Shown here: positions 9,952 through 17,867 of the stretch, in pieces
How the letters are laid out: each line of letters opens with the position of its first letter
Position numbering within the stretch: the stretch's first letter is position 1
NCBI GenBank assembly: GCA_965234325.1
Contig: OZ248419.1
Coordinates: 62,001-126,000, forward strand
Source: Limnohabitans kasalickyi
GTDB lineage: Bacteria; Pseudomonadota; Gammaproteobacteria; Burkholderiales; Burkholderiaceae_C
Reading direction: 5' to 3'
DNA length: 64,000 nt
The notes under the pieces: model-generated
Told to the model about the DNA's origin: nothing
Databases searched by the model: none
What the model saw: the letters and a program-made list of their open reading frames with translations, nothing else
Translations under genes and position numbers: made by a program

Positions 9952-11106
9952 ATGCCCGTGATTACCAACATCGAAGACTTACGCGTTTTGGCGCAAAAAC
10001 GCGTGCCACGCATGTTTTACGACTATGCCGACTCTGGCAGCTGGACCGAAAGCACCTACAAAGCCAACGAGAGCGATTTCCAAAAGATCAAGCTGCGCCA
10101 GCGCGTGGCCGTCAACATGGAAGGCCGCAGCACCGCGGCCCAGATGATTGGTCAAGACGTGGCCATGCCCGTGGCCATCGCACCCACCGGTTTGACCGGC
10201 ATGCAGCACGCCGATGGCGAAATTTTGGCAGCCCGCGCAGCCCGCAAATTCGGCGTGCCCTTCACACTGTCGACCATGAGCATTTGCTCCATCGAAGACG
10301 TGGCGCAACACGCCGGCGAAGGCTTTTGGTTCCAGCTCTACGTCATGAAAGACCGTGGCTTCATTGAGCGCCTGATCGACCGCGCCAAAGCCGCGAATTG
10401 CAAAGCCTTGGTGCTGACGCTCGATTTGCAAATTTTGGGACAGCGCCACAAGGACTTGAAAAACGGCCTGTCAGCGCCGCCTAAATTGACCCTCACCAAC
10501 ATCTTGAACATCGCCACCAAGCCCCGCTGGGCCTTGGGCATGCTGGGCACCAAGCGCCGCGAATTCGGCAACATCGTGGGCCATGTGAGCGGCGTTGAAA
10601 ACATGAGTTCCCTCTCCTCGTGGACCGCCCAACAGTTTGACCCCGCTCTGAGCTGGGACGATGTGGCATGGATCAAAGAGCGCTGGGGTGGCAAGCTGAT
10701 TTTGAAAGGCATTCAAGACGCGGAAGATGCCCGCTTGGCCGTCAAATCAGGGGCAGACGCCTTGATCGTCTCCAACCACGGCGGACGTCAACTGGACGGA
10801 GCGCAAAGCAGCATCGAAGCTCTACCCGGCATCGTGGCCGAAGTGGGTTCGCAAATTGAAGTGCACATGGACGGCGGCGTGCGCAGCGGCCAAGACGTGC
10901 TCAAGGCCATGGCCTTGGGTGCCAAAGGCACTTACATCGGTCGCTCGTTTTTGTACGGCTTGGGCGCAATGGGCGAAGAAGGCGTGACCAAAGCCTTGGA
11001 AATCATCCACAAAGAGTTGGACTTGTCGATGGCCTTTTGCGGTCGCACGCAAATGGGTCAAGTCGATCAATCGATCTTGTTGCCTGGCACGTTCCCAACG
11101 GCTTAA
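9952..11106 (+). CDS. FMN-dependent alpha-hydroxy-acid dehydrogenase (L-lactate dehydrogenase/LldD type)
   Basis: 384 residues from ATG 9952 with GGAG about 10 bases upstream; the TTG at 9946 is less likely. A TIM-barrel FMN enzyme oxidising L-2-hydroxy acids to 2-oxo acids. The active-site block SNHGGRQLDG (about residues 272-281) carries the catalytic His and substrate-binding Arg; IAPTGLTGMQHADGE and the C-terminal DGGVRSGQDVLKAMALGA complete the FMN site. The length resembles LldD; substrate (lactate, glycolate, mandelate) cannot be fixed from sequence. A strong terminator follows. Confidence 0.9.
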   Translation: MPVITNIEDLRVLAQKRVPRMFYDYADSGSWTESTYKANESDFQKIKLRQRVAVNMEGRSTAAQMIGQDVAMPVAIAPTGLTGMQHADGEILAARAARKFGVPFTLSTMSICSIEDVAQHAGEGFWFQLYVMKDRGFIERLIDRAKAANCKALVLTLDLQILGQRHKDLKNGLSAPPKLTLTNILNIATKPRWALGMLGTKRREFGNIVGHVSGVENMSSLSSWTAQQFDPALSWDDVAWIKERWGGKLILKGIQDAEDARLAVKSGADALIVSNHGGRQLDGAQSSIEALPGIVAEVGSQIEVHMDGGVRSGQDVLKAMALGAKGTYIGRSFLYGLGAMGEEGVTKALEIIHKELDLSMAFCGRTQMGQVDQSILLPGTFPTA

Positions 11107-11153
11107 GCAACCACATCAACCAGCGCGGCGCCAAGCGCCCCAACTTCGCTGAA

Positions 11154-11195
11154 ATAAAAAAAGCTGCACAGCGCCAAACGCGTGCAGCTTTTTTA
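11154..11195. terminator. Bidirectional intrinsic terminator
   Basis: AAAAAAGCTGCAC ... GTGCAGCTTTTTT stem with a 12-base loop and T-run on the plus strand and A-run before it, placed between the convergent hydroxy-acid dehydrogenase and tautomerase genes. It can serve both. Confidence 0.85.
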
Positions 11196-11222
11196 ATGGG
11201 TGGCTGACCCGATGGCTGACCG

Positions 11223-11414
11223 TTAGCTCGTCTTGTTGCTCCACAAAATACCGCCCGTCGACCAATCGTGTTTTTTGATGTCAAAAAACAAAATATCGAC
11301 AGCTTCTGGGTTGCTGCCCAAGGTTTTGCAGGTGGCTTCGGTCAAAGCCTTGGCCAAATCACGTTTTTGTTCAGGCGTACGGCCTTCCATGAGTTCGACA
11401 CGGATGGTGGGCAT
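11223..11414 (-). CDS. 4-oxalocrotonate tautomerase family protein
   Basis: 63 residues, the usual size for the family. After Met removal the N-terminus is Pro (PTIRVELMEGRT), the catalytic general base, with the conserved EGRTPEQKRDLAKALTEA helix. It acts as a homohexameric keto-enol tautomerase in the cytosol. The physiological substrate is unknown; no catechol pathway genes are nearby. Confidence 0.9.
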   Translation of the reverse strand: MPTIRVELMEGRTPEQKRDLAKALTEATCKTLGSNPEAVDILFFDIKKHDWSTGGILWSNKTS

Positions 11415-11451
11415 GAGGGTCTCCAGTGGTTAAAAGTGACAGCGATTATGC

Positions 11452-12723
11452 TTGGCGATTGTGAGTCTTTCTACACCCGCTACCCCTCTTGTGCGTCGCA
11501 TTGCACACCTCGATATGGATGCTTTCTATGCTTCCGTCGAGCTGCTGCGCTACCCCCAGCTCAAAGGCTTGCCCGTGGTGATTGGCGGCTCTCGCCGGCG
11601 CGAAGACGACTTGCTAGGCCGCCTGCGACTGGCCTACCCCGACCAAGCTTGGTCTGCCGAGAATTTGGCTGAGATTCCCCTTGATTTTTTCCCCCGCCTA
11701 ACAAGCTACTCCGGTCGCGGCGTGATCACCACCGCCACCTACGCCGCTCGCCAATTCGGCGTGGGCTCGGCCATGGGCGTCATGAAAGCAGCGAAGTTGT
11801 GCCCAGACGCCATACTTTTGCCGGTGGACTTTGAACAATACCGCCATTACTCGCAACGCTTCAAAGCCATCATCACCGACATTGCGCCAGTGATGGAGAA
11901 CCGAGGTGTGGACGAGGTCTACATCGACTTCACCGATGTCCCGGGCGGCCAACGCGAAGGTGGCCGCGTGCTGGCCCGATTGATTCAAAAAGCCATTTTT
12001 GACGACACAGGCCTCACCTGCTCTGTGGGCGTCGCCCCCAACAAACTGCTGGCCAAGATGGCGAGCGAGTTCAACAAGCCCAACGGCATTTCCATCGTTC
12101 AAGCCCACGACTTGCAAACCCTGATCTGGCCCCTGCCCTGCCGCAAAGTCAATGGCATCGGCCCCAAAGCCGAGGCCAAACTGGCGGCTCAAGGCATACA
12201 CACCATCGGCGATTTGGCCAACCGTGAACGTTTCTGGTTGATGGAAAACTTCGGCAAAAGTTACGGCGCATGGCTGCACGATGCCGCCCACGGCCAAGAC
12301 AACCGGCCCGTAGAAACCAGCAGCGAGCCCGTGAGCCTGAGCCGCGAAACCACCTTTGAGCGCGACTTACACGCCGTGCGCGACCGGGAAGCGCTAAGCG
12401 CCATCTTCACCCAACTATGCGAGCAAGTGGCAGCGGACTTGCAGCGCAAAGGTTATGTCGGCAAAACCATCGGCATCAAACTGCGCTACGACAACTTTCA
12501 AAGCGTCACACGCGACCACACCGTGGACGCCTATCTCGATTTGGCAACCCCGATTCGACACACCGCGGGCCAACTGCTGAAACGCGTCGACTTAACTCGC
12601 CGTTTGCGCTTGTTGGGCGTGCGCGTCGGCACGCTGATGCGCAAAGACGAATGGCTGGCTCAGGGCATGCAGGTGCAAAACGTGGCGCCACAACCACAAA
12701 CCGAATCCCTCTTCGAAGATTGA
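11452..12723 (+). CDS. dinB: Y-family DNA polymerase (DinB/Pol IV-like) with internal insertion
   Basis: Up to 423 residues. Starts at TTG 11452 or GTG 11461; no clear Shine-Dalgarno decides. Catalytic motif DMDAFYASVE (21-30), a second acidic motif VDEVYIDFTD, and SVGVAPNKLLAKMASEFNKP identify an error-prone translesion polymerase. About 40 residues (48-87) are inserted between GLPVVIGG and the steric-gate-side motif RGVITTATYAARQFGV, relative to ordinary DinB. The C-terminus ends in QTESLFED, fitting a beta-clamp-binding motif (QxxSLF). Both palindromes before the next gene start right after its stop. Confidence 0.88.
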   Translation: MAIVSLSTPATPLVRRIAHLDMDAFYASVELLRYPQLKGLPVVIGGSRRREDDLLGRLRLAYPDQAWSAENLAEIPLDFFPRLTSYSGRGVITTATYAARQFGVGSAMGVMKAAKLCPDAILLPVDFEQYRHYSQRFKAIITDIAPVMENRGVDEVYIDFTDVPGGQREGGRVLARLIQKAIFDDTGLTCSVGVAPNKLLAKMASEFNKPNGISIVQAHDLQTLIWPLPCRKVNGIGPKAEAKLAAQGIHTIGDLANRERFWLMENFGKSYGAWLHDAAHGQDNRPVETSSEPVSLSRETTFERDLHAVRDREALSAIFTQLCEQVAADLQRKGYVGKTIGIKLRYDNFQSVTRDHTVDAYLDLATPIRHTAGQLLKRVDLTRRLRLLGVRVGTLMRKDEWLAQGMQVQNVAPQPQTESLFED

Positions 12724-12757
12724 TTACAAATTTGTAATTTTGACAACTTCAAGTTGT
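12724..12757. promoter_or_regulatory. Two adjacent perfect palindromes upstream of the response regulator
   Basis: TTACAAATTTGTAA (12724-12737) is a perfect 14-base palindrome starting immediately after the dinB stop. ACAACTT-C-AAGTTGT (12743-12757) is a second perfect inverted repeat 5 bases later. Together they end 19 bases before the response regulator ATG, a position expected for an operator. Neither is followed by a T-run, so they are not simple terminators. Confidence 0.55.
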
Positions 12758-12776
12758 ACCGCGTCACAATGACAGC

Positions 12777-13460
12777 ATGCATGTGTTGATGGTTGAAGAC
12801 GAGCAAAAAATTGCCGATTTTGTGATGTCAGGCTTTAACGCCGCAGGTTTCATCACGCACCACGAAGTCGATGGTTTCAGAGGGCTGAACACCGCCTTGA
12901 TTCAACCCTTCGATGCGATCGTGCTCGACGTGAGCCTGCCTTTGATGGACGGCTTCAAGGTACTCAGCGAGATTCGCCGCCATGGTTTGACCACCCCCAT
13001 CGTCATTTTGACGGCACGCACCGAACTCAACGACCGGTTGACGGCGTTTGAACTAGGGGCCGACGATTACTTGCCCAAACCGTTCTTCATTGAAGAGTTG
13101 ATCATTCGGTTGAAGACCCTGATCAACCGCACATCAGGCCAATTGGAAAAAACCATCCACCACCAAGGCCTGACGCTCGACCGTTTCTCACGCATCGCAA
13201 CATGGGGGGGGCGCAGTGCCACGCTGACACAACGCGAGTTTGTGCTGCTGGAGTGCTTGATGCTCTCGCCAGGACAAATCTTCACCCGCCAGAAAATTCT
13301 CAACCGAGTTTGGAACGTGGACTTTGACCCAGGCACCAATGTGGTGGACGTGTGCATACAGCGTTTGCGCAAAAAGCTGACGGGCCCAAACTCAAGCTGC
13401 GATGACGTATTTCCTATTGAAACCATTCGTGGTGTGGGCTATCGATTGAAAAAACATTGA
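12777..13460 (+). CDS. OmpR-family two-component response regulator
   Basis: 227 residues. Receiver domain 1-115 with acidic pocket E7-D8, phospho-acceptor D51 (IVLDVSLPLMDG) and Lys101 (LPKPF). The winged-helix effector domain (about 125-225) ends with the RLRKKL and RGVGYRL signatures. It is cotranscribed with the kinase 6 bases downstream. It is likely autoregulated through the palindromes upstream (inference). An eight-G run at 13204-13211 codes W-G-G at residues 143-145 and could slip. Confidence 0.94.
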   Translation: MHVLMVEDEQKIADFVMSGFNAAGFITHHEVDGFRGLNTALIQPFDAIVLDVSLPLMDGFKVLSEIRRHGLTTPIVILTARTELNDRLTAFELGADDYLPKPFFIEELIIRLKTLINRTSGQLEKTIHHQGLTLDRFSRIATWGGRSATLTQREFVLLECLMLSPGQIFTRQKILNRVWNVDFDPGTNVVDVCIQRLRKKLTGPNSSCDDVFPIETIRGVGYRLKKH

Positions 13461-13466
13461 GGCACC

Positions 13467-14837
13467 ATGAAACGCTCATTCCACGTGCATGTATTTTTAA
13501 TGACGCTGTTGGGAGTAGCGCTTTTTCTAGGCGGCGCTCGCATTTCTGTCCGGTATTTTGCCGACGACCTTTTGCTGAATTACTTCAACGAAACCTTAGC
13601 CCACCACGCGGCCAGAGAAATCGAGGAAGCAGGGCTTGCGCTAGATGTCGGCCTCATGCTGCGCAACTTGTCCAAAACCATCGATGACTTGAAACCCGGC
13701 GAACTGCGCGTCAGCCTAGATGACGCGAACTATCAGCAAGGGGACCTTCAGTGGCAACCATTGCGCAAACAGAGTGAAAAACACCCTGTGGCGTCCAGCT
13801 ACGTCACGGACCAAGGGCAAGTCTGGAGCGTCTTACGCACCCCCGTCCTGAATGGCGGCCATCAGCTTTATATCGCTGTGCAACGCCAAGCCCTAGAGCG
13901 GTCTTTGGAAGAGGTATTGGCGATTCGTGATGCCACCACTCAAAAAATATTACCCATCGTCTTGGCGTTCGCCGTCTTGTGTTCATTTTTGATCAGTTAC
14001 ACCTCGTTCTACCCCGTCAACGAACTTCAAAAATCATTTGCAAAAATTCAAATTCACCGACGCGACGACCAGATCAGCTCCCGCAGCAACTACAAAGAAT
14101 TCGCAGAATTCATTCACTACTTCAACGCGCTGATTGACCGCCTGCGCAAAAGCTACGAACAAGCGGCCAGATTCTCCAGCGACGTCTCGCATGAACTTCG
14201 AACGCCACTGACCATCGTTCGCGGCCATATCGACCGATTACTTCAACAAGCCGAAGACAACTCTGCGCAGCAAATCCAGCTCGCTTTGGTCGGTGACGAG
14301 GTAGAGCGCCTCATCAGCATCACGGACAAACTCTTGTTATTGGCACGCGCTGACGCAGGTGAACTGTTGAAGAACCCTGCGCAGATGAACTTCAGCGACA
14401 GGCTTGGACAAAAAGTGGATGACTTGGCCATCTACAGCGAAAGCTTGGAGGTGACGTGTCGCATCTCCCCAAAGATTTACCTCCAGTGCGACGAAGCGCT
14501 GATCGACCTTTTATTGAGCAACTTATTCAACAACGCCGTCAAATACAACGTGCCTCAGGGCTGGATCAAGGTATCCGCCCACACCGACGGCCAGAGCTTG
14601 CAGTTTTCTATTCACAACACCACGCACCTTTCGTTGAATTCGGGCATGGATGAGCGTGTGTTTGACCGCTTTTACCGTCACCGAGAAACCAGCGATCAAT
14701 CCAGCAGCAGCGCCACTGGCTCTGGCTTAGGGCTGAGTTTGTGCCGCGAAATTGTGAAAGCCCACGGCGGCACGATTCAACTGCGCAAAGCTGGTAACCA
14801 GTCCGTTGGCTTTGAGATCACCTTGCCCCTCGGTTGA
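13467..14837 (+). CDS. Sensor histidine kinase
   Basis: 456 residues. Transmembrane helices at about 10-23 and 160-180 flank a roughly 135-residue periplasmic sensor with no recognisable fold. The DHp box FSSDVSHELRTPLT places the phospho-His at 242; the N box is LFNNAVKYN and the G box GSGLGLSLC. There is no obvious HAMP consensus, the linker being short. It pairs with the response regulator just upstream. The signal sensed is unknown. Confidence 0.94.
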   Translation: MKRSFHVHVFLMTLLGVALFLGGARISVRYFADDLLLNYFNETLAHHAAREIEEAGLALDVGLMLRNLSKTIDDLKPGELRVSLDDANYQQGDLQWQPLRKQSEKHPVASSYVTDQGQVWSVLRTPVLNGGHQLYIAVQRQALERSLEEVLAIRDATTQKILPIVLAFAVLCSFLISYTSFYPVNELQKSFAKIQIHRRDDQISSRSNYKEFAEFIHYFNALIDRLRKSYEQAARFSSDVSHELRTPLTIVRGHIDRLLQQAEDNSAQQIQLALVGDEVERLISITDKLLLLARADAGELLKNPAQMNFSDRLGQKVDDLAIYSESLEVTCRISPKIYLQCDEALIDLLLSNLFNNAVKYNVPQGWIKVSAHTDGQSLQFSIHNTTHLSLNSGMDERVFDRFYRHRETSDQSSSSATGSGLGLSLCREIVKAHGGTIQLRKAGNQSVGFEITLPLG

Positions 14838-14882
14838 ACACTCTCGCGAATTACATTTTTGTCATCCACCATGACAGGTTGT

Positions 14883-14896
14883 TTGTTTTAGATCAA
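14883..14896. promoter_or_regulatory. FNR/CRP-like box
   Basis: TTGTTTTAGATCAA matches the FNR consensus TTGAT-N4-ATCAA with one mismatch. It lies 32 bases before the ATG of the small Cys-rich exported protein. At that distance it could activate or repress, depending on the transcription start, which I cannot see. Confidence 0.35.
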
Positions 14897-14927
14897 GGAT
14901 GGCGAAACATGCAATACGCTCAATTAA

Positions 14928-15263
14928 ATGAAGTTTTCCATTCAACGCCCACGGTTAAGACGCAGCACAGCCGCGGCAATGCTCATGGTGATGCCCCTGT
15001 GGGGAGCATGCGAAAGCATTCGTGAGTGCGAGTTCAAACCCACCAAAGATGCGCGCTACCTGTGCACGGCGGTCGCGATGGTCAACCCGGTGGTGTGCGA
15101 TCAAATTTCAACGCGCGATGGCATCACGCAATGCCGCGCCATCACCTCCATCAACCCCTATGAATGTGACCGCATCGACAGCCCCGGCAAACGGCAATAT
15201 TGCAAGATGGCTGTGCGGGACTTACAGCGCGACAGCATTTGGGCCATCAAGCCCATGAAGTGA
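14928..15263 (+). CDS. Small Cys-rich exported protein, unrecognised
   Basis: 111 residues. The N-terminus has a basic segment with Arg-Arg followed by a hydrophobic stretch (MKFSIQRPRLRR then AAAMLMVMPLWGA), reading as a Sec signal peptide possibly ending near Ala27-Cys28, so a lipoprotein is possible. The mature part has seven Cys spaced 5-15 residues apart, suggesting disulfides or metal binding. No family is recognised. The globin-like gene starts 10 bases after its stop, so the two are probably cotranscribed. Confidence 0.6.
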   Translation: MKFSIQRPRLRRSTAAAMLMVMPLWGACESIRECEFKPTKDARYLCTAVAMVNPVVCDQISTRDGITQCRAITSINPYECDRIDSPGKRQYCKMAVRDLQRDSIWAIKPMK

Positions 15264-15273
15264 TGGACCATGG

Positions 15274-16092
15274 ATGCATGAACTTGTCAAAAAATATGGT
15301 GGTCATGCCAAGCAGGAAGAAATCCTGACCGATTTCTTCAACCGCGTTAGCAGCGAGCGGGGTCTGATGCACTACTTCTTCAACGTGCCCCTGAAGCAAG
15401 TCTTGGCCGATCAGCGGGAGTTGATGCCCTATGTCATGCGCAAGCCAGACATCGACTACCGAACAACGCCCGTACAAACCGCCATTCGCGAGATCAACAT
15501 TCGAATTCCTGTTTTCGAAGATGTGCTGAAGGTACTGAGCTTGGTGCTTAAGCATTTCAAGGTGCATTACACGGAAGCTCCGATGATGGCCATGCACATC
15601 ATTGAAATTTTGGAAGAAACACGCAGCCGTTTTGCGGATACCAAAAAATCGTTTTACAAACCTGCCGACATCAACACGGCGGTGCTGCTGACGTTCTTTC
15701 GGTCTCAAGGAATCTTGTCAGAGCTAGACCCAGAATCGGGCGAGATTTATTCCATGCACGGCTTTGGTCTGGCCTATCCGCTCTACACCGCCATCGATAC
15801 CGCGAACAACAGCTTGGTCTTGATGGCCAGGGCGCAAGCGAGAGACGGCGTGACACTGGCGGAGGTCCAGACCTTGGCAGACGCCGCAGCCGCGAAGGTC
15901 CAACCTCTGCGATTCTCGGCATTCACCGACGGGCAAGGGTGCCCCACGTTTCAAGCCAGCTATAGCGTGCCCACGCAATACGGCGTTCCCAAGCGTTTGT
16001 TACAACGTGTGACCAACCACTTCACATGGCGCTTTGAAGAGGCCATGAAAGTGAACACGAACTTTCAGTTGATCGATGTGGTGAACGGCTGA
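15274..16092 (+). CDS. Truncated-globin-like protein with C-terminal domain, proximal His absent
   Basis: 272 residues. Residues 3-60 align with the A-E helices of group I truncated haemoglobins: the YGG turn, ILTDFFNRVSSERGL, the HYFF block and DQRELMPYVM. Residues 62-118 resemble helices F-H, but I see no His from 63 to 92: Ile70 or Glu72 sits where the proximal heme ligand belongs. Residues about 128-265 form a second alpha/beta domain, faintly like the YbjN/chaperone-like fold. I considered GTP cyclohydrolase FolE2 and found none of its motifs. It may be a heme-free sensor or scaffold; the function is inferred only. Confidence 0.5.
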   Translation: MHELVKKYGGHAKQEEILTDFFNRVSSERGLMHYFFNVPLKQVLADQRELMPYVMRKPDIDYRTTPVQTAIREINIRIPVFEDVLKVLSLVLKHFKVHYTEAPMMAMHIIEILEETRSRFADTKKSFYKPADINTAVLLTFFRSQGILSELDPESGEIYSMHGFGLAYPLYTAIDTANNSLVLMARAQARDGVTLAEVQTLADAAAAKVQPLRFSAFTDGQGCPTFQASYSVPTQYGVPKRLLQRVTNHFTWRFEEAMKVNTNFQLIDVVNG

Positions 16093-16106
16093 GGCGCGTC
16101 GCGGTG

Positions 16107-16952
16107 TTATTGCCGCGCCGTGCGCACGTTCGACGGTGCGGCTTGTGGATGGCTGGTGCGCCAAGGGTTGATGTCCAAGCCGCCACGTCGGGTGTAACGC
16201 GCATACACCTCTAAGCGCGAAGGTTGGCACTGCTGCCAAATGTCCATGAAGATGCGTTCCACGCATTGCTCATGAAACTCGTTGTGGTTGCGAAAACTCA
16301 CGATGTAACGCAGCAGCCCCGCTTGGTCAATTTGTGGGCCGCTGTATTTGATGCGCACACTGCCCCAATCCGGCTGCCCCGTGACCAAGCAGTTGCTTTT
16401 TAGCAAGTTGCTGGTGAGGGTTTCGGTGACGGGCGCTTCGCCCGATGTGGTGCTCAAGAGTGACGGCGTCGGTTGGTAAACATCGCAATCTAAATCCAAA
16501 CGATCAAGGCTGAGGCCGTCCAACTCATGCACGGGCTCGCGGTCAAACTGCTCGGGCAGCACCAGCTGCACGCCCACACCGGCCATCATCGGCCCGCCGT
16601 GCCACACCGCTGAGCTCAGGTCTTGACGCATGCGTGTTTGCACCTCTGCCGCATCTGCGAGACGCGTGTTGTTGAAGCTGTTGAGGTAGAGCTTGAAGGA
16701 CTTGCTCTCCACAATGTGCGTGGACTCGGCAGGCACGGTGATGCGCGCCAAGGCCACTTGGGGTTTGCCACGCAAATTGAGCCAACTCAGCTCAAAGGCC
16801 GTCCACAAATCAGCACCCAAGAATGGCGGCTGGCCTGTGACGCCAATCTCATCGCGCTTAGTTTGGCGCGGAATCGGGAACAGCACAGACGCGTCGTAGT
16901 GGTCCACATAGGCCGAGGTTTTGCCCAGCTCAGATTGTTCAGGGGCGTTCAT
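16107..16952 (-). CDS. queF: NADPH-dependent 7-cyano-7-deazaguanine reductase
   Basis: 281 residues, the long (YqfE/E. coli-type) tandem T-fold form. Reduces preQ0 to preQ1 in queuosine tRNA modification. The substrate/NADPH motif ESKSFKLYLNSF starts at about residue 82, and the catalytic Cys188 lies in KSNCLVTGQPDWGSV, with the essential Asp196 nearby. Its ATG (16952) overlaps the TGA of yaaA (ATGA), so the two are translationally coupled. Confidence 0.96.
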   Translation of the reverse strand: MNAPEQSELGKTSAYVDHYDASVLFPIPRQTKRDEIGVTGQPPFLGADLWTAFELSWLNLRGKPQVALARITVPAESTHIVESKSFKLYLNSFNNTRLADAAEVQTRMRQDLSSAVWHGGPMMAGVGVQLVLPEQFDREPVHELDGLSLDRLDLDCDVYQPTPSLLSTTSGEAPVTETLTSNLLKSNCLVTGQPDWGSVRIKYSGPQIDQAGLLRYIVSFRNHNEFHEQCVERIFMDIWQQCQPSRLEVYARYTRRGGLDINPWRTSHPQAAPSNVRTARQ

Positions 16953-17746
16953 GCGGCGAGCTTTCTGCGAAACACAAGTCGGTCGGGTTCAGAGACCGCA
17001 GCGTCGAAGGCATAGCCCTCAGCGTCAAAACCCTGCAAGCCCTTTGGCGTGGTGATGCGATGCATGACCGCATAACGGGCCATCAAGCCACGCGCACGCT
17101 TGGCGTTGAAGCTGATGATTTTGTATTTGCCGCCTTTGAAATCCTCAAACACGCACTCAATGACACGGGCTTGGAGGGCTTTGCGATCCACCGATTTGAA
17201 ATACTCTTGCGAGGCCAAGTTGACGAGGACAGGCTGTGCGCTGTCAGCCTGCGCTGAGGCTTGTTCTTTCAATTGCACGTTCAAATAATCAGCAATTTGG
17301 GAACCCCAAAATTTGTAAAGATTGCCGCCTTTGTCGTTGGCCAACGCCGTGCCCATCTCGAGACGGTAGGGCTGCATCCAATCCAGTGGCCGCAAAACGC
17401 CATACAAACCACTCAGGATGGCGACGTGGTCTTGTGCCCACGCCAAGTCAGCAGGCGCAAGGCTTTTGGCATCCAAGCCTTCGTACACATCGCCGTTGAA
17501 GGCCAGCACCGCTTGCTTGGCATTTTGGGCTGTGAATTTGGGACGCCACGCTTGGTAACGCGCCACGTTCAAGGCCGACAGCGCATCGCTCAGGTGCATC
17601 AAACTGGCAATGTCTTGTGGTGATTTTTCTTTGAGGATGTCGATCAACTCGGCCGATTGCTTCACAAACAAGGGCTGCGTGTGGGGCACATCACCGGCAG
17701 GTGTGTCGTAGTCAAGGGCTTTGGCGGGAGAGAGAACAAACAACAT
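16949..17746 (-). CDS. yaaA: Peroxide stress protein YaaA (UPF0246)
   Basis: 265 residues from ATG 17746, where the protein opens with the canonical MLFVLSPAKALDY. GAGGGTGG lies just upstream; the longer reading from 17857 adds 37 unlike residues. It contains the family blocks LNVARYQAW, AFNGDVYEGL and the C-terminal SFNAKRARG. In E. coli YaaA limits iron-driven DNA damage during hydrogen peroxide stress and binds DNA. It is first in a two-gene operon with queF. Confidence 0.93.
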   Translation of the reverse strand: MLFVLSPAKALDYDTPAGDVPHTQPLFVKQSAELIDILKEKSPQDIASLMHLSDALSALNVARYQAWRPKFTAQNAKQAVLAFNGDVYEGLDAKSLAPADLAWAQDHVAILSGLYGVLRPLDWMQPYRLEMGTALANDKGGNLYKFWGSQIADYLNVQLKEQASAQADSAQPVLVNLASQEYFKSVDRKALQARVIECVFEDFKGGKYKIISFNAKRARGLMARYAVMHRITTPKGLQGFDAEGYAFDAAVSEPDRLVFRRKLAA

Positions 17747-17867
17747 GTTCAATCCACCCTCACGTTGCGTGCCTTGTGTGAATGGCCTTTGGCGGATCGC
17801 CTGTCTTGAAATGCTGCCATGTGTGTCTTTCCCGGCCAAACGCCGGATGGGTTTCAAAACACATAGT

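Noticed and set aside
14834..15025. Alternative short frame overlapping the Cys-rich protein
   Set aside because: No signal peptide or family resemblance; the 14928 frame has both a signal sequence and ordered cysteines.
15274..16092. GTP cyclohydrolase FolE2 for this gene
   Set aside because: Suggested by the queF neighbour, but none of the FolE2 motifs is present and the N-terminus fits a truncated globin.
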